Virus record (IMG/VR): IMGVR_UViG_3300036715_001109
Coordinates: 1 to 24,110 of that record
Origin: a virus
Direction: 5' to 3' (one strand)
Length of the DNA: 24,110 nt
This document shows, piece by piece, positions 7,914-13,004 of this stretch. Each line of letters opens with the position of its first letter. Within the stretch, counting starts at the first letter, position 1. The notes beneath the pieces are model-generated. The model did not search any database. It had not been told where the DNA came from and was given only the letters and a program-made list of their open reading frames with translations. The position numbers and the translations under genes are program-made.

Positions 7914-7937
7914 TAACTAAAATTGTGAGGCTCTCAA

Positions 7938-8195
7938 ATGGTAGGATTTATACACTACATCGACGGACAGCCAATGCCAACGCTATCCTATTACCTGAAC
8001 GGCGAAAGGGTCAGTACTATTGAGGCTAAAGAGTATTTTATAAATATGTATGCTCATAATAGTTTGATGGGATATTGTGATGCGGATTCTGTTGATGAAT
8101 ACTGGGAGGGGCGGTATAATGAAACAGGGCGGGAGGTAATTTGTAATCTAACCCATGGGGTGCTAGAAATACGGGCATACTATCACCCTGAGTAA
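7938..8195 (+). CDS. Hypothetical early protein, 85 aa
   Basis: First gene after the strong early promoter. The 85-residue product is acidic and aromatic-rich (nine Tyr, one Trp), with segments HYIDGQPMPTLSYYLNGERV, EAKEYFINMYAHNS and DEYWEGRYNETGR. It has no membrane segment or recognised motif. The ATG follows the shared leader GAGGCTCTCAA, in which GAGG is the ribosome site. Small first-transcribed phage genes often act on the host, but no function can be assigned here. Confidence 0.8.
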   Translation: MVGFIHYIDGQPMPTLSYYLNGERVSTIEAKEYFINMYAHNSLMGYCDADSVDEYWEGRYNETGREVICNLTHGVLEIRAYYHPE

Positions 8196-8243
8196 CATTC
8201 CCCAAATACGCCTAACCTAACTTGGGCGTATTTGGGGAATGTT
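8194..8243 (+). repeat. Intercistronic hairpin, 19-bp perfect stem (cassette copy 1)
   Basis: AACATTCCCCAAATACGCC (8194-8212) pairs perfectly with 8225-8243 around a 12-base loop. The stem begins within the stop codon of the preceding gene. No T-run follows, so it is not a typical intrinsic terminator; a processing or stabilising RNA structure is likelier. TTCCC, then TAAAAGAGGCTCTCAAA and ATG follow, as in copy 2 at 8594. Confidence 0.85.
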
Positions 8244-8269
8244 CCCAACGCATAAAAGAGGCTCTCAAA

Positions 8270-8425
8270 ATGAAAAAACTATCTATTACTGTTCTACACC
8301 CCCTTGGAGTGTACGCCCATGCCATGCGCCGTTGTGGCGTGTATTGTATAGCCCGCCACATGGATAAAGCTGGGCTTGATATATCCTTAGCATTGCGGGC
8401 TGTTCGTATGATTGGGAGTGTATAA
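8270..8425 (+). CDS. Hypothetical small basic protein, 51 aa
   Basis: The start at 8270 is chosen because it directly follows the leader GAGGCTCTCAAA shared with neighbouring genes; a longer frame upstream would run through the hairpin. The product (MKKLSITVLHPLGVYAHAMRR, then CGVYCIARHMDKAGL) is basic, with two cysteines and a short hydrophobic start. It stops one base before the next start codon, so the pair is probably co-translated. Function unknown. Confidence 0.65.
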   Translation: MKKLSITVLHPLGVYAHAMRRCGVYCIARHMDKAGLDISLALRAVRMIGSV

Positions 8426-8426
8426 C

Positions 8427-8594
8427 ATGATTAAAATAGACGAGTTATCCGACCAAGAAGCCGCGCATTTATTTTTTACTCTACTAGATAGGGCTGTGCG
8501 GGCAGACCAAGCCCTATATCACGTGATATTTAATGATAAGGTATTTTGGCGCGTATTTGATACCCTATCTTCTGGAAAACCCCAAGACGAGTGA
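8427..8594 (+). CDS. Hypothetical small acidic protein, 55 aa
   Basis: A 55-residue helical, acidic protein (MIKIDELSDQEAAHLFFTLL, then DRAVRADQALYHVIF). The ATG at 8427 has GGGAG upstream and lies one base after the previous stop. The sequence resembles a small single-domain helical bundle; no known motif is seen. The stop codon is followed at once by the second intercistronic hairpin. Confidence 0.65.
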   Translation: MIKIDELSDQEAAHLFFTLLDRAVRADQALYHVIFNDKVFWRVFDTLSSGKPQDE

Positions 8595-8640
8595 CATTCA
8601 CATAATACGCCTGCTAAAATCGGGCGTATTGCGGGAATGT
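8594..8640 (+). repeat. Intercistronic hairpin (cassette copy 2)
   Basis: Related to the hairpin at 8194. ACATTC/GAATGT (8594-8599 with 8635-8640) forms the outer stem and AATACGCC/GGCGTATT (8604-8611 with 8623-8630) the inner stem, with a 4x4 internal loop. It is followed by TTCCC and by TAAAGAGGCTCTCAAA before the next ATG, so the whole unit of about 75 bases is a diverged duplicate. Confidence 0.8.
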
Positions 8641-8668
8641 TCCCATACTGACTAAAGAGGCTCTCAAA

Positions 8669-9199
8669 ATGCAAAATTCAACCAAACGTACACCAGCTGT
8701 CACCACGACCGTTAACGGTAGCTTGCTAATAGTAACATTCGCAGACGGGGAAACGGCGGCAATTGATACCAATTTACTAGCCGATGATATTCGCGTTACC
8801 GCCATGTATCATGGTCTTAATGCAAAACTCGTTGACGCAGCCGCCATTGGGCGGGATAGCGTGACGGGAAAATCGGCTAGCCTGTCCGAGAAAAAAGCCG
8901 CCGTCTTGGAGATAGTGGAACGGTTGACGGGCGAAAATCCTTCATGGAACAAAATCAGAGAAGGGGGCGGTAATGGCGGTGTTAACAACGGTCTATTACT
9001 TCGTGCGATTATGGAGGTTAGCGGCAAATCATACGAGGAAACTCGCACGTTCCTGCTTAATCTGTCTGCTGAGCAGAAGGCGGCAATTCGTGCCCGTGAA
9101 CGTGTGGCGAATGTTATCGCACGGATGCAACGGGAAAAACTTGCGGCTGTTGATGTATCCGATGAGTTTGATGACTTCCTAGGCGGTGATGACGAATAA
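8669..9199 (+). CDS. Hypothetical phage protein, paralogue of the 10537 gene
   Basis: A 176-residue soluble protein. It is homologous to the 211-residue product at 10537: LLLRAIMEVSGKSYEETRTF here against ILARAMVEVSGKTLDEVKKF, then ANVIARMQREK against APVIARLEAAK. The N-terminal half also aligns (TFADGET against DFVNGES). The C-terminus is acidic with DEFDDFLGGDDE, a tail type that also ends the 10537 and 14777 products (LLxGFM). The ATG follows GAGGCTCTCAAA. An intrinsic terminator follows 27 bases after the stop. The family is familiar among phage hypothetical proteins; its function is not known to me. Confidence 0.85.
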   Translation: MQNSTKRTPAVTTTVNGSLLIVTFADGETAAIDTNLLADDIRVTAMYHGLNAKLVDAAAIGRDSVTGKSASLSEKKAAVLEIVERLTGENPSWNKIREGGGNGGVNNGLLLRAIMEVSGKSYEETRTFLLNLSAEQKAAIRARERVANVIARMQREKLAAVDVSDEFDDFLGGDDE

Positions 9200-9226
9200 C
9201 CCCCCGCCTATCTCACTAACCAATCT

Positions 9227-9251
9227 AGCCCCGCCCCGTGCGGGGCTTTTT
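9227..9251 (+). terminator. Intrinsic terminator after the 8669 gene
   Basis: AGCCCCG (9227-9233) pairs with CGGGGCT (9241-9247) around a 7-base loop, followed by a run of five T. Classical rho-independent form. Confidence 0.88.
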
Positions 9252-9300
9252 GCGTCCGTAGTATCCTCATACTGTCCACAGCCGCCCTGTCATCCTGATA

Positions 9301-9340
9301 TTATGGGGGCGTATTACAATGGCGTAACATGCGCGAATAA
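9301..9340. repeat. 40-bp palindromic element, copy 3
   Basis: Left arm TTATGGGGGCG, core TTACA-N5-GTAA, right arm ATGCGCGAATAA. It lies 50 bases beyond the terminator. TATTAT (9299-9304) overlaps its left edge as in copy 6, but no good -35 precedes it. Confidence 0.9.
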
Positions 9341-9590
9341 CGACCCCGTAGGATGCGCTACAATGCCCTAAAATTCCTAGGCAATACTAACCTATCGCCC
9401 CCATCCGATAACCTCACCATGCCCCGTAGGATGCAAATTAGCCCTATATGCCCATAAAATCACCCCATTAAAACCCCCATAGTTACCACAATCACCCACT
9501 ATCGCACCCGCGCCACTCATGGTAAACTCACCCCAACACAGCCAAACACGCCCACGCACACCTGCCCACGCGCCTGCTAATCCCCCTGCA

Positions 9591-9718
9591 CGTTGCAGGT
9601 GTTTGGTTTTGATTTTCTGGGCGCACGTTGCAGGTTTCTGGTTTTGAAAAGTACGGCGGAAGTTGCAGGTTTCTGGTTTTGAAATTGGGGCGCACTCTGC
9701 AGGTGTTTGATTCTAAAA
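9591..9718. repeat. Four iteron-like direct repeats, 34-35 bp period
   Basis: Repeat units begin at 9591, 9626, 9661 and 9695, giving spacings of 35, 35 and 34. Each carries TGCAGGT followed by KTYTGRTTYTRA; units 2 and 3 share GTTGCAGGTTTCTGGTTTTG exactly. The first unit also forms a palindrome CCTGCA-CGT-TGCAGG (9585-9599). The period is close to 3.3 helical turns, so copies present slightly rotated faces. Such arrays are typical of replication-initiator or partition-protein binding sites. Confidence 0.85.
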
Positions 9719-9869
9719 TTCCCTGAAGAAATCCTCCCCCGCAAGCCATGCCCTATGGGGGGTGAGGCGGTAAACCTATTTTAATGCAAGATTCGCAACC
9801 CGTCAATACAGTTATCCGCGCCCCATCCACAGTAACCAACCCCGCGCAAGCGGCAGAAAGGAATTAAAA

Positions 9870-10292
9870 ATGACCTATCCGACTGAGCTTTCCAAATATC
9901 CAGTGGAGTTCGAGCAGATTGTTCTTCGTGCACACGCCCTTCGTGAGCCGTTGCTGTTGCGCTTCCCAGATGTAAAACACACCCGCCGCTTCCGCAGTCG
10001 CTTCTACGCGTACCTGCGGCTGGTGCGGGCTGCTGACCTCAACAATACACTGGCGCTGGCTGCAGCTTCAGTGACCCTCGCGCTGGCGGATGACCACCTG
10101 TCCTGCACAATTGGGGTGGCAGATGTGATGCAGGGGCTTAGCGTGGAAGTCCAGGTGTTGCGTGGGGTGCTAGGGGCAGGGGTTGCTGGTGCTGCAGTGG
10201 CTGCTGGGGATGCTGTCGTCCCTGCACAGGAGGCTTTGCGTGCGAAGTTGGCTGAGATTCGCAGAAGGAAAGTAGTGGATGCAGCAGGTTAG
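9870..10292 (+). CDS. Hypothetical protein downstream of the iterons, 140 aa
   Basis: A 140-residue helical protein. The N-terminal half is basic and aromatic (LRFPDVKHTRRFRSRFYAYL, residues about 34-53), compatible with nucleic-acid contact. The middle and C-terminal parts are Ala/Val/Leu-rich (VLGAGVAGAAVAAGDAV), then a short basic helix EALRAKLAEIRRRK. The ATG follows AAAGGAA. Its G-rich sense strand and codon use differ from the A/T-richer 10537 gene. Position directly after the iterons suggests it could be a site-binding protein, but no known initiator motif is visible. Confidence 0.75.
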   Translation: MTYPTELSKYPVEFEQIVLRAHALREPLLLRFPDVKHTRRFRSRFYAYLRLVRAADLNNTLALAAASVTLALADDHLSCTIGVADVMQGLSVEVQVLRGVLGAGVAGAAVAAGDAVVPAQEALRAKLAEIRRRKVVDAAG

Positions 10293-10295
10293 GGG

Positions 10296-10335
10296 TTATT
10301 GGGGTGTATTACAATGGCGTAATCCACGCGAATAA
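10296..10335. repeat. 40-bp palindromic element, copy 4
   Basis: Left arm TTATTGGGGTG, core ATTAC-N6-GTAAT, right arm CCACGCGAATAA. It starts three bases after the stop codon of the 9870 gene and lies upstream of the 10537 gene. Confidence 0.9.
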
Positions 10336-10385
10336 CCCTCAGCTACCTCTTTCTGTATTTCTGGTAAAATAATTGCAAATAACAC

Positions 10386-10414
10386 TTGCACCGCTGGGCA
10401 TACTCATCTAATAT
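10386..10414 (+). promoter_or_regulatory. Weak candidate promoter before the 10537 gene
   Basis: TTGCAC, a 17-base spacer and TAATAT, keeping the best conserved T/A and final T of the -10. An interrupted palindrome TGAGT-TAATT-ACTCA lies further down in the leader (about 10493-10507). Only modest agreement with consensus. Confidence 0.3.
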
Positions 10415-10536
10415 CCATACATCGCACAACGAATTGCGAAAAGTTACAAAGGGGTTATCCCAGCACCCTCGCACAATGCGGAAGCTGGTCATTGAGTTAA
10501 TTACTCAGTTATTGTAACATTATCAAGGAGCCTCAA

Positions 10537-11172
10537 ATGAATACAGACGTAGCAGAAGTAGCAGCAAAAAAAACAGTTAAGCCAACCACATACGTTACAG
10601 TCACAATGGATGACGGTCGTGTTGTTGACTTCCCAGGCAACCAGCGCATGAAGAAAGAAGTCATCATCGACGGTAACACTGTTAAGGTTCGCATGGACTT
10701 CGTAAATGGTGAAAGCCGCATCTTTACCGTGGGTGATAAGTTGCTGTTGAAGTTTGCAGGTCACGGCGCATCACAGAAGTTAGGTGATGAATTATCAGGC
10801 TTGACCGATGTCGAAGACTGCGTTATGGCAATTGACGAGCTGATGGACAGATTAAACGCTGGCGAATGGGGTGTTACCCGCGTCAAGGGTGAGTCAATGG
10901 CTGGTTCAAGCATCCTGGCTCGCGCTATGGTTGAAGTATCTGGCAAAACCTTGGATGAAGTTAAGAAATTCTTGGCTGACAAGAACCAGAAGCAAAAAAT
11001 GGCATTGCGTAACCTGCCAACAATCGCGCCAGTTATTGCGCGTTTGGAAGCTGCCAAAACTAAAAAGCCACGCGATACAGCTGAAGCTGACCAGTTGCTG
11101 GATGGTTTCATGGGTTACGCAGTTGCCAAAGACCTTGCAATCCCAGACCCGATGGCAGACATTGCAGAGTAA
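10537..11172 (+). CDS. Conserved phage hypothetical protein, paralogue of the 8669 gene
   Basis: A 211-residue soluble protein. The N-terminal 55 residues are Lys/Val-rich. The core has MDFVNGESRIFTVGDKLLL (53-71) and KFAGHGASQKLGDELSGL (72-89), then a helical region with EVSGKTLDEVKKFLADKNQK and PVIARLEAAKTKKP. The tail motif ADQLLDGFM (184-192) recurs in shortened form in the 14777 product. The gene has its own leader (AAGGAGCCTCAA before the ATG) and its own terminator, so it is probably a separately controlled, strongly expressed transcript. The family is one I associate with phages of Pseudomonadota; the function is unknown. Confidence 0.88.
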   Translation: MNTDVAEVAAKKTVKPTTYVTVTMDDGRVVDFPGNQRMKKEVIIDGNTVKVRMDFVNGESRIFTVGDKLLLKFAGHGASQKLGDELSGLTDVEDCVMAIDELMDRLNAGEWGVTRVKGESMAGSSILARAMVEVSGKTLDEVKKFLADKNQKQKMALRNLPTIAPVIARLEAAKTKKPRDTAEADQLLDGFMGYAVAKDLAIPDPMADIAE

Positions 11173-11181
11173 AAGCAGCCA

Positions 11182-11226
11182 CTCAGCGGTGCAGGTCGTA
11201 ATTGAGCCTCCGACTTCACTGCTGAG
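11182..11226 (+). ncRNA. Candidate 3'-UTR RNA hairpin with anti-leader loop
   Basis: Just after the 10537 gene, CTCAGCGGTG (11182-11191) pairs with CACTGCTGAG (11217-11226), and after one bulged C, AGGTCG (11193-11198) pairs with CGACTT (11211-11216). This gives a 16-bp stem with two G-U pairs. The 12-base loop is TAATTGAGCCTC. An intrinsic terminator follows 13 bases later, the layout of a 3'-UTR-derived small RNA. Nine loop bases (TTGAGCCTC) are the exact complement of GAGGCTCAA, the leader of the 11890 gene. Existence as a separate RNA is inference. Confidence 0.45.
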
Positions 11227-11238
11227 CAGTAGCTTTTC

Positions 11239-11262
11239 AGCCCCGCACATGCGGGGTTTTTT
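11239..11262 (+). terminator. Intrinsic terminator after the 10537 gene
   Basis: CCCCGC-ACAT-GCGGGG (11241-11256) followed by six T. A classical rho-independent terminator. Confidence 0.92.
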
Positions 11263-11276
11263 GTGGGCTGGAGGAA

Positions 11277-11316
11277 TAACTAGGGCGGATTACAGTATTG
11301 TAATACACACGAATAA
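11277..11316. repeat. 40-bp palindromic element, copy 5
   Basis: Core ATTACA-GTAT-TGTAAT, left arm TAACTAGGGCG, right arm CACACGAATAA. It sits between the terminator and the next promoter. Confidence 0.9.
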
Positions 11317-11331
11317 TAAATTATAACTGTG

Positions 11332-11359
11332 TTGCAAACTCGCACGGATAATGTATAAT
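11332..11359 (+). promoter_or_regulatory. Sigma70-type promoter of the replication operon
   Basis: TTGCAA (11332-11337), a 16-base spacer and a perfect TATAAT (11354-11359). It is the best candidate to drive the tightly packed genes from 11414 onward. Confidence 0.78.
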
Positions 11360-11367
11360 GCAAATGT

Positions 11368-11387
11368 TGGGGGTAATCCTATCCCCA
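11368..11387 (+). promoter_or_regulatory. Inverted repeat at the start of the operon transcript
   Basis: TGGGG (11368-11372) and CCCCA (11383-11387) around a 10-base loop, beginning 9 bases after the -10. This is the same placement as the inverted repeat after the 7853 promoter. Confidence 0.5.
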
Positions 11388-11413
11388 GCTAACTAATACG
11401 GAAGGCTCAAATC

Positions 11414-11626
11414 ATGGCAATGATGCAGAAGGACTACAAACTAATCGCTGACTGTATATCAGAACAGCTATTTTACAACATAACCGACGGCTCAGAAGCT
11501 TCAAAAGCAACCAAGCATACGCTTGAGGTTACAGCAAATCTACTTGCCAATATCTTTGAACACGCAGACCTTTCCTTCAACAAGGAAAAATTCATGCAGA
11601 CTGCTATTTCAAGGAGTGCATTATAA
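11414..11626 (+). CDS. Hypothetical small protein, 70 aa
   Basis: First gene of the replication operon. The 70-residue helical protein begins MAMMQKDYKLIADCISEQL and continues with TLEVTANLLANIFEHADLSF. This resembles a frequent type of small phage protein with a start like xKDYxLIAxxI. The ribosome site is GGAAGG in the leader GAAGGCTCAAATC. Its stop overlaps the next start (TAATG). Function unknown. Confidence 0.8.
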   Translation: MAMMQKDYKLIADCISEQLFYNITDGSEASKATKHTLEVTANLLANIFEHADLSFNKEKFMQTAISRSAL

Positions 11627-11796
11627 TGGAAACATTAAAGGACATATTCATGCGCCGTGACGGTATGATTGCTGAAGAAGCTGACGACCTTATCAGCGAA
11701 ATGCGTGATGAAGTAGCTGCAGGTGCAGACCCAGAAGATGTGTTGTATGAGCAGGGACTGGAACCTGATTATATATTTGAACTTCTGGACTTCTAA
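11626..11796 (+). CDS. Small acidic protein, 56 aa
   Basis: A 56-residue acidic protein (METLKDIFMRRDGMIAEEAD at the start, EDVLYEQGLEPDYIFELLDF at the end). The pattern of a helical start, an ADPEDVLYEQGLEPDYIFELL end and this length is familiar from small phage proteins of unknown function. The ATG overlaps the previous stop as TAATG, so translation is coupled. Confidence 0.75.
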   Translation: METLKDIFMRRDGMIAEEADDLISEMRDEVAAGADPEDVLYEQGLEPDYIFELLDF

Positions 11797-11808
11797 CATC
11801 CCTTGTCC

Positions 11809-11870
11809 GTACAGGTTACAGCCTCCCCGCCGTAGCCTGTACCAGCAAGCAATGTTGCTTGATGCGGTAC
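11809..11870 (+). promoter_or_regulatory. Leader with competing stem-loops before the 11890 gene
   Basis: Three segments can pair in two exclusive ways. GTACAGG (11809-11815) is complementary to CCTGTAC (11836-11842). The end of that second segment, GTACC (11839-11843), is also complementary to GGTAC (11866-11870), enclosing a perfect CAAGCAA-TG-TTGCTTG hairpin (11846-11861). The second fold ends 9 bases before the ribosome site. This resembles an attenuator or translational switch; no T-run is present. Not tested for thermodynamic stability. Confidence 0.45.
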
Positions 11871-11889
11871 CAATACAGTGAGGCTCAAA

Positions 11890-12354
11890 ATGAACGCAGC
11901 ACAATTCACAGACGAAGAATTACAAGAAGCAATCGACCTTGACTTCCCGCCAGCAGACGACTTCCTTTCCCTTGACGACCTGCTCTCTGAAGCAACAGCA
12001 GAGCTTGCGTCAGCGGAACGGGCAAAAGCAGCTAAGAAGCTCCTAGCAACCCAGTCAGGTACAATGAGCAAATCACGCAAGGCTTCCTTACAGGGTGAAG
12101 TAGCCCAATACGAAACCAAGCGCAACTGGACGCCAGTTGCTAACGTAGCGATGTTTGACGTGCAGGTTTGCACTTACTGTGGCGCTCGCCATCGCCACTT
12201 CATGGGGATATTGCAGGAACAAACCCACAACACCAGCAAAGTCACCCGCTGGGTGCAGGTAACAAAGGCTGAAAACCTCCCCCAGACTACCAAAGAAAAC
12301 CTTTTCCCAGTGGAGATGTGCGGAAGTTGTTGTTCAACCAAGGGATGGATTTAA
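11890..12354 (+). CDS. Putative zinc-binding protein, 154 aa
   Basis: The start at 11890 is chosen because the leader GAGGCTCAAA precedes it; a GTG 12 bases upstream lies within that leader. The N-terminal 55 residues are acidic and helical (DEELQEAIDLDFPPADDFLS). The C-terminal part has two Cys pairs, CTYCGARHRHF (about 106-116) and MCGSCCS near the end, likely ligands of a zinc ribbon. The product is probably a small nucleic-acid- or protein-binding factor. No specific family is recognised. Confidence 0.75.
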   Translation: MNAAQFTDEELQEAIDLDFPPADDFLSLDDLLSEATAELASAERAKAAKKLLATQSGTMSKSRKASLQGEVAQYETKRNWTPVANVAMFDVQVCTYCGARHRHFMGILQEQTHNTSKVTRWVQVTKAENLPQTTKENLFPVEMCGSCCSTKGWI

Positions 12355-12356
12355 CC

Positions 12357-12488
12357 ATGCGCAGGGGCAATCGCAACAAAAGCTGGAACATTCCCAACTG
12401 GCTTCAGGAGTCCCTGCTGGGACTTTTCCTGGGGTTTCTCTTGGTACTTTTCATCGCCGAAATACTGTACGGCATTTTTTACAGTTAA
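12357..12488 (+). CDS. Small membrane protein, 43 aa
   Basis: A basic N-terminus (MRRGNRNKSWNIPNW) is followed by one hydrophobic segment at about residues 18-42 (LLGLFLGFLLVLFIAEILYG). This is typical of small single-pass inner-membrane proteins with the basic end in the cytoplasm. The ATG is preceded by AAGGGATGG and lies two bases after the previous stop. Function unknown. Confidence 0.65.
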   Translation: MRRGNRNKSWNIPNWLQESLLGLFLGFLLVLFIAEILYGIFYS

Positions 12489-12519
12489 TCATTGTAATCA
12501 CTAACCAAGGAGTAATAAA

Positions 12520-12711
12520 ATGGCAAGGCCTAAGAAGTTAATCAGAACAGTTTACAAAAACATTGCAATCCCTGAAGACCTTGCAGCTAAAATGGAGCTG
12601 GAGCTGTACAGCGAAGTGGAAGGCAAAATCCCTTTTGGAGCGCAGCAAGAGTTTTTCACAGGTCTATTGCGTGAGTATTTCAATAAACAAGCTGGAGGTG
12701 TACAGTCATGA
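12520..12711 (+). CDS. Small protein, possibly ribbon-helix-helix, 63 aa
   Basis: A 63-residue protein beginning MARPKKLIRTVYKNIAIPED, then LAAKMELELYSEVEGKIPFG and a final helix TGLLREYFNKQ. A basic tail, one beta strand ending in IPEDL and two helices fit the ribbon-helix-helix outline of small DNA-binding regulators. It resembles a widespread small phage protein type. AAGGAG precedes the ATG and the stop overlaps the next start (ATGA). DNA binding is an inference from shape only. Confidence 0.8.
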   Translation: MARPKKLIRTVYKNIAIPEDLAAKMELELYSEVEGKIPFGAQQEFFTGLLREYFNKQAGGVQS

Positions 12712-12953
12712 TAGATAAAAAGACCAAGAAAACAATAGAAAAAACTACCAAGCAACTAATAGCCTTCCATCATAACCATGCTATAAGAACCTTGGCGGGT
12801 TTCCAAGCGCAGACGCGTGAGTTGCAATACTATTTGTCCGCAGAAACAGCAAACGAGTTGCAAACGGTGCTAGCAAAAGTGCAGGAGGAGCTGAAATCCT
12901 CAGAAGTCAAAGTTATGGGATTCGGGGAAGGAAGTATAGTATTTAAAGACTAG
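12708..12953 (+). CDS. Hypothetical helical protein, 81 aa
   Basis: An 81-residue protein with a Lys/Thr-rich start (MIDKKTKKTIEKTTKQLIAF), a long helix (LQYYLSAETANELQTVLAKV), and a C-terminus KVMGFGEGSIVFKD that may form a strand pair. It overlaps the preceding gene by four bases. Not recognised. Confidence 0.8.
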   Translation: MIDKKTKKTIEKTTKQLIAFHHNHAIRTLAGFQAQTRELQYYLSAETANELQTVLAKVQEELKSSEVKVMGFGEGSIVFKD

Positions 12954-12965
12954 CCACACCCCATC

Positions 12966-12980
12966 AAGGGAGTATCCCTT
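12966..12980 (+). other. Short perfect hairpin before the helicase gene
   Basis: AAGGGA-GTA-TCCCTT in the 51-base gap ahead of the helicase gene, without a T-run. It could be a processing or stability element; nothing more is visible. Confidence 0.5.
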
Positions 12981-13004
12981 ACAGACAATCTTAAAGGAAA
13001 CAAC

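Larger units (their letters stand above)
6900..7937. other. Divergent non-coding region between the two arms
   Basis: About 1 kb without a convincing gene, separating the minus-strand head genes from the plus-strand early genes. From left to right it holds a candidate promoter for the packaging genes, an A/T-rich stretch (7029-7050), a 40-bp palindrome (7050-7089), a 21-base C run, and C-rich, CA-rich low-complexity DNA (7230-7600). The heptamer TGCTATC occurs four times there (7327, 7354, 7482, 7556). A DnaA-box-like GTATCCACA lies at 7298-7306. The early promoter is at the right end. Open frames through 7119-7525 are products of low complexity. Confidence 0.8.
9200..9869. other. Non-coding region with terminator, palindrome and iterons
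   Basis: About 670 bases without a convincing gene. It holds an intrinsic terminator, a 40-bp palindrome, a 13-base direct repeat CCCCGTAGGATGC (9344 and 9422), a strongly C-biased stretch (9440-9590), the iteron array, and TTATCC/ATCCACAG DnaA-box-like sequences near 9811-9830. An origin or partition site would fit this content, but that is inference. Confidence 0.7.

Noticed and set aside
8194-8640. The two intercistronic hairpins as intrinsic terminators
   Set aside because: Neither is followed by a T-run; the downstream genes lie in the same direction and share the upstream promoter.
9591-9718. CRISPR array
   Set aside because: Only four units of about 20 conserved bases with 34-35 bp period; the intervals are too short to be spacers and no cas genes are present. 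The Cas4-like nuclease has a recombination context.
9528-9749. A 73-codon minus-strand frame with repeated Cys-Arg-Val-Arg-Pro-like segments
   Set aside because: The repeats come from the iteron array read in one frame; there is no ribosome site and the codon usage differs from real genes here.
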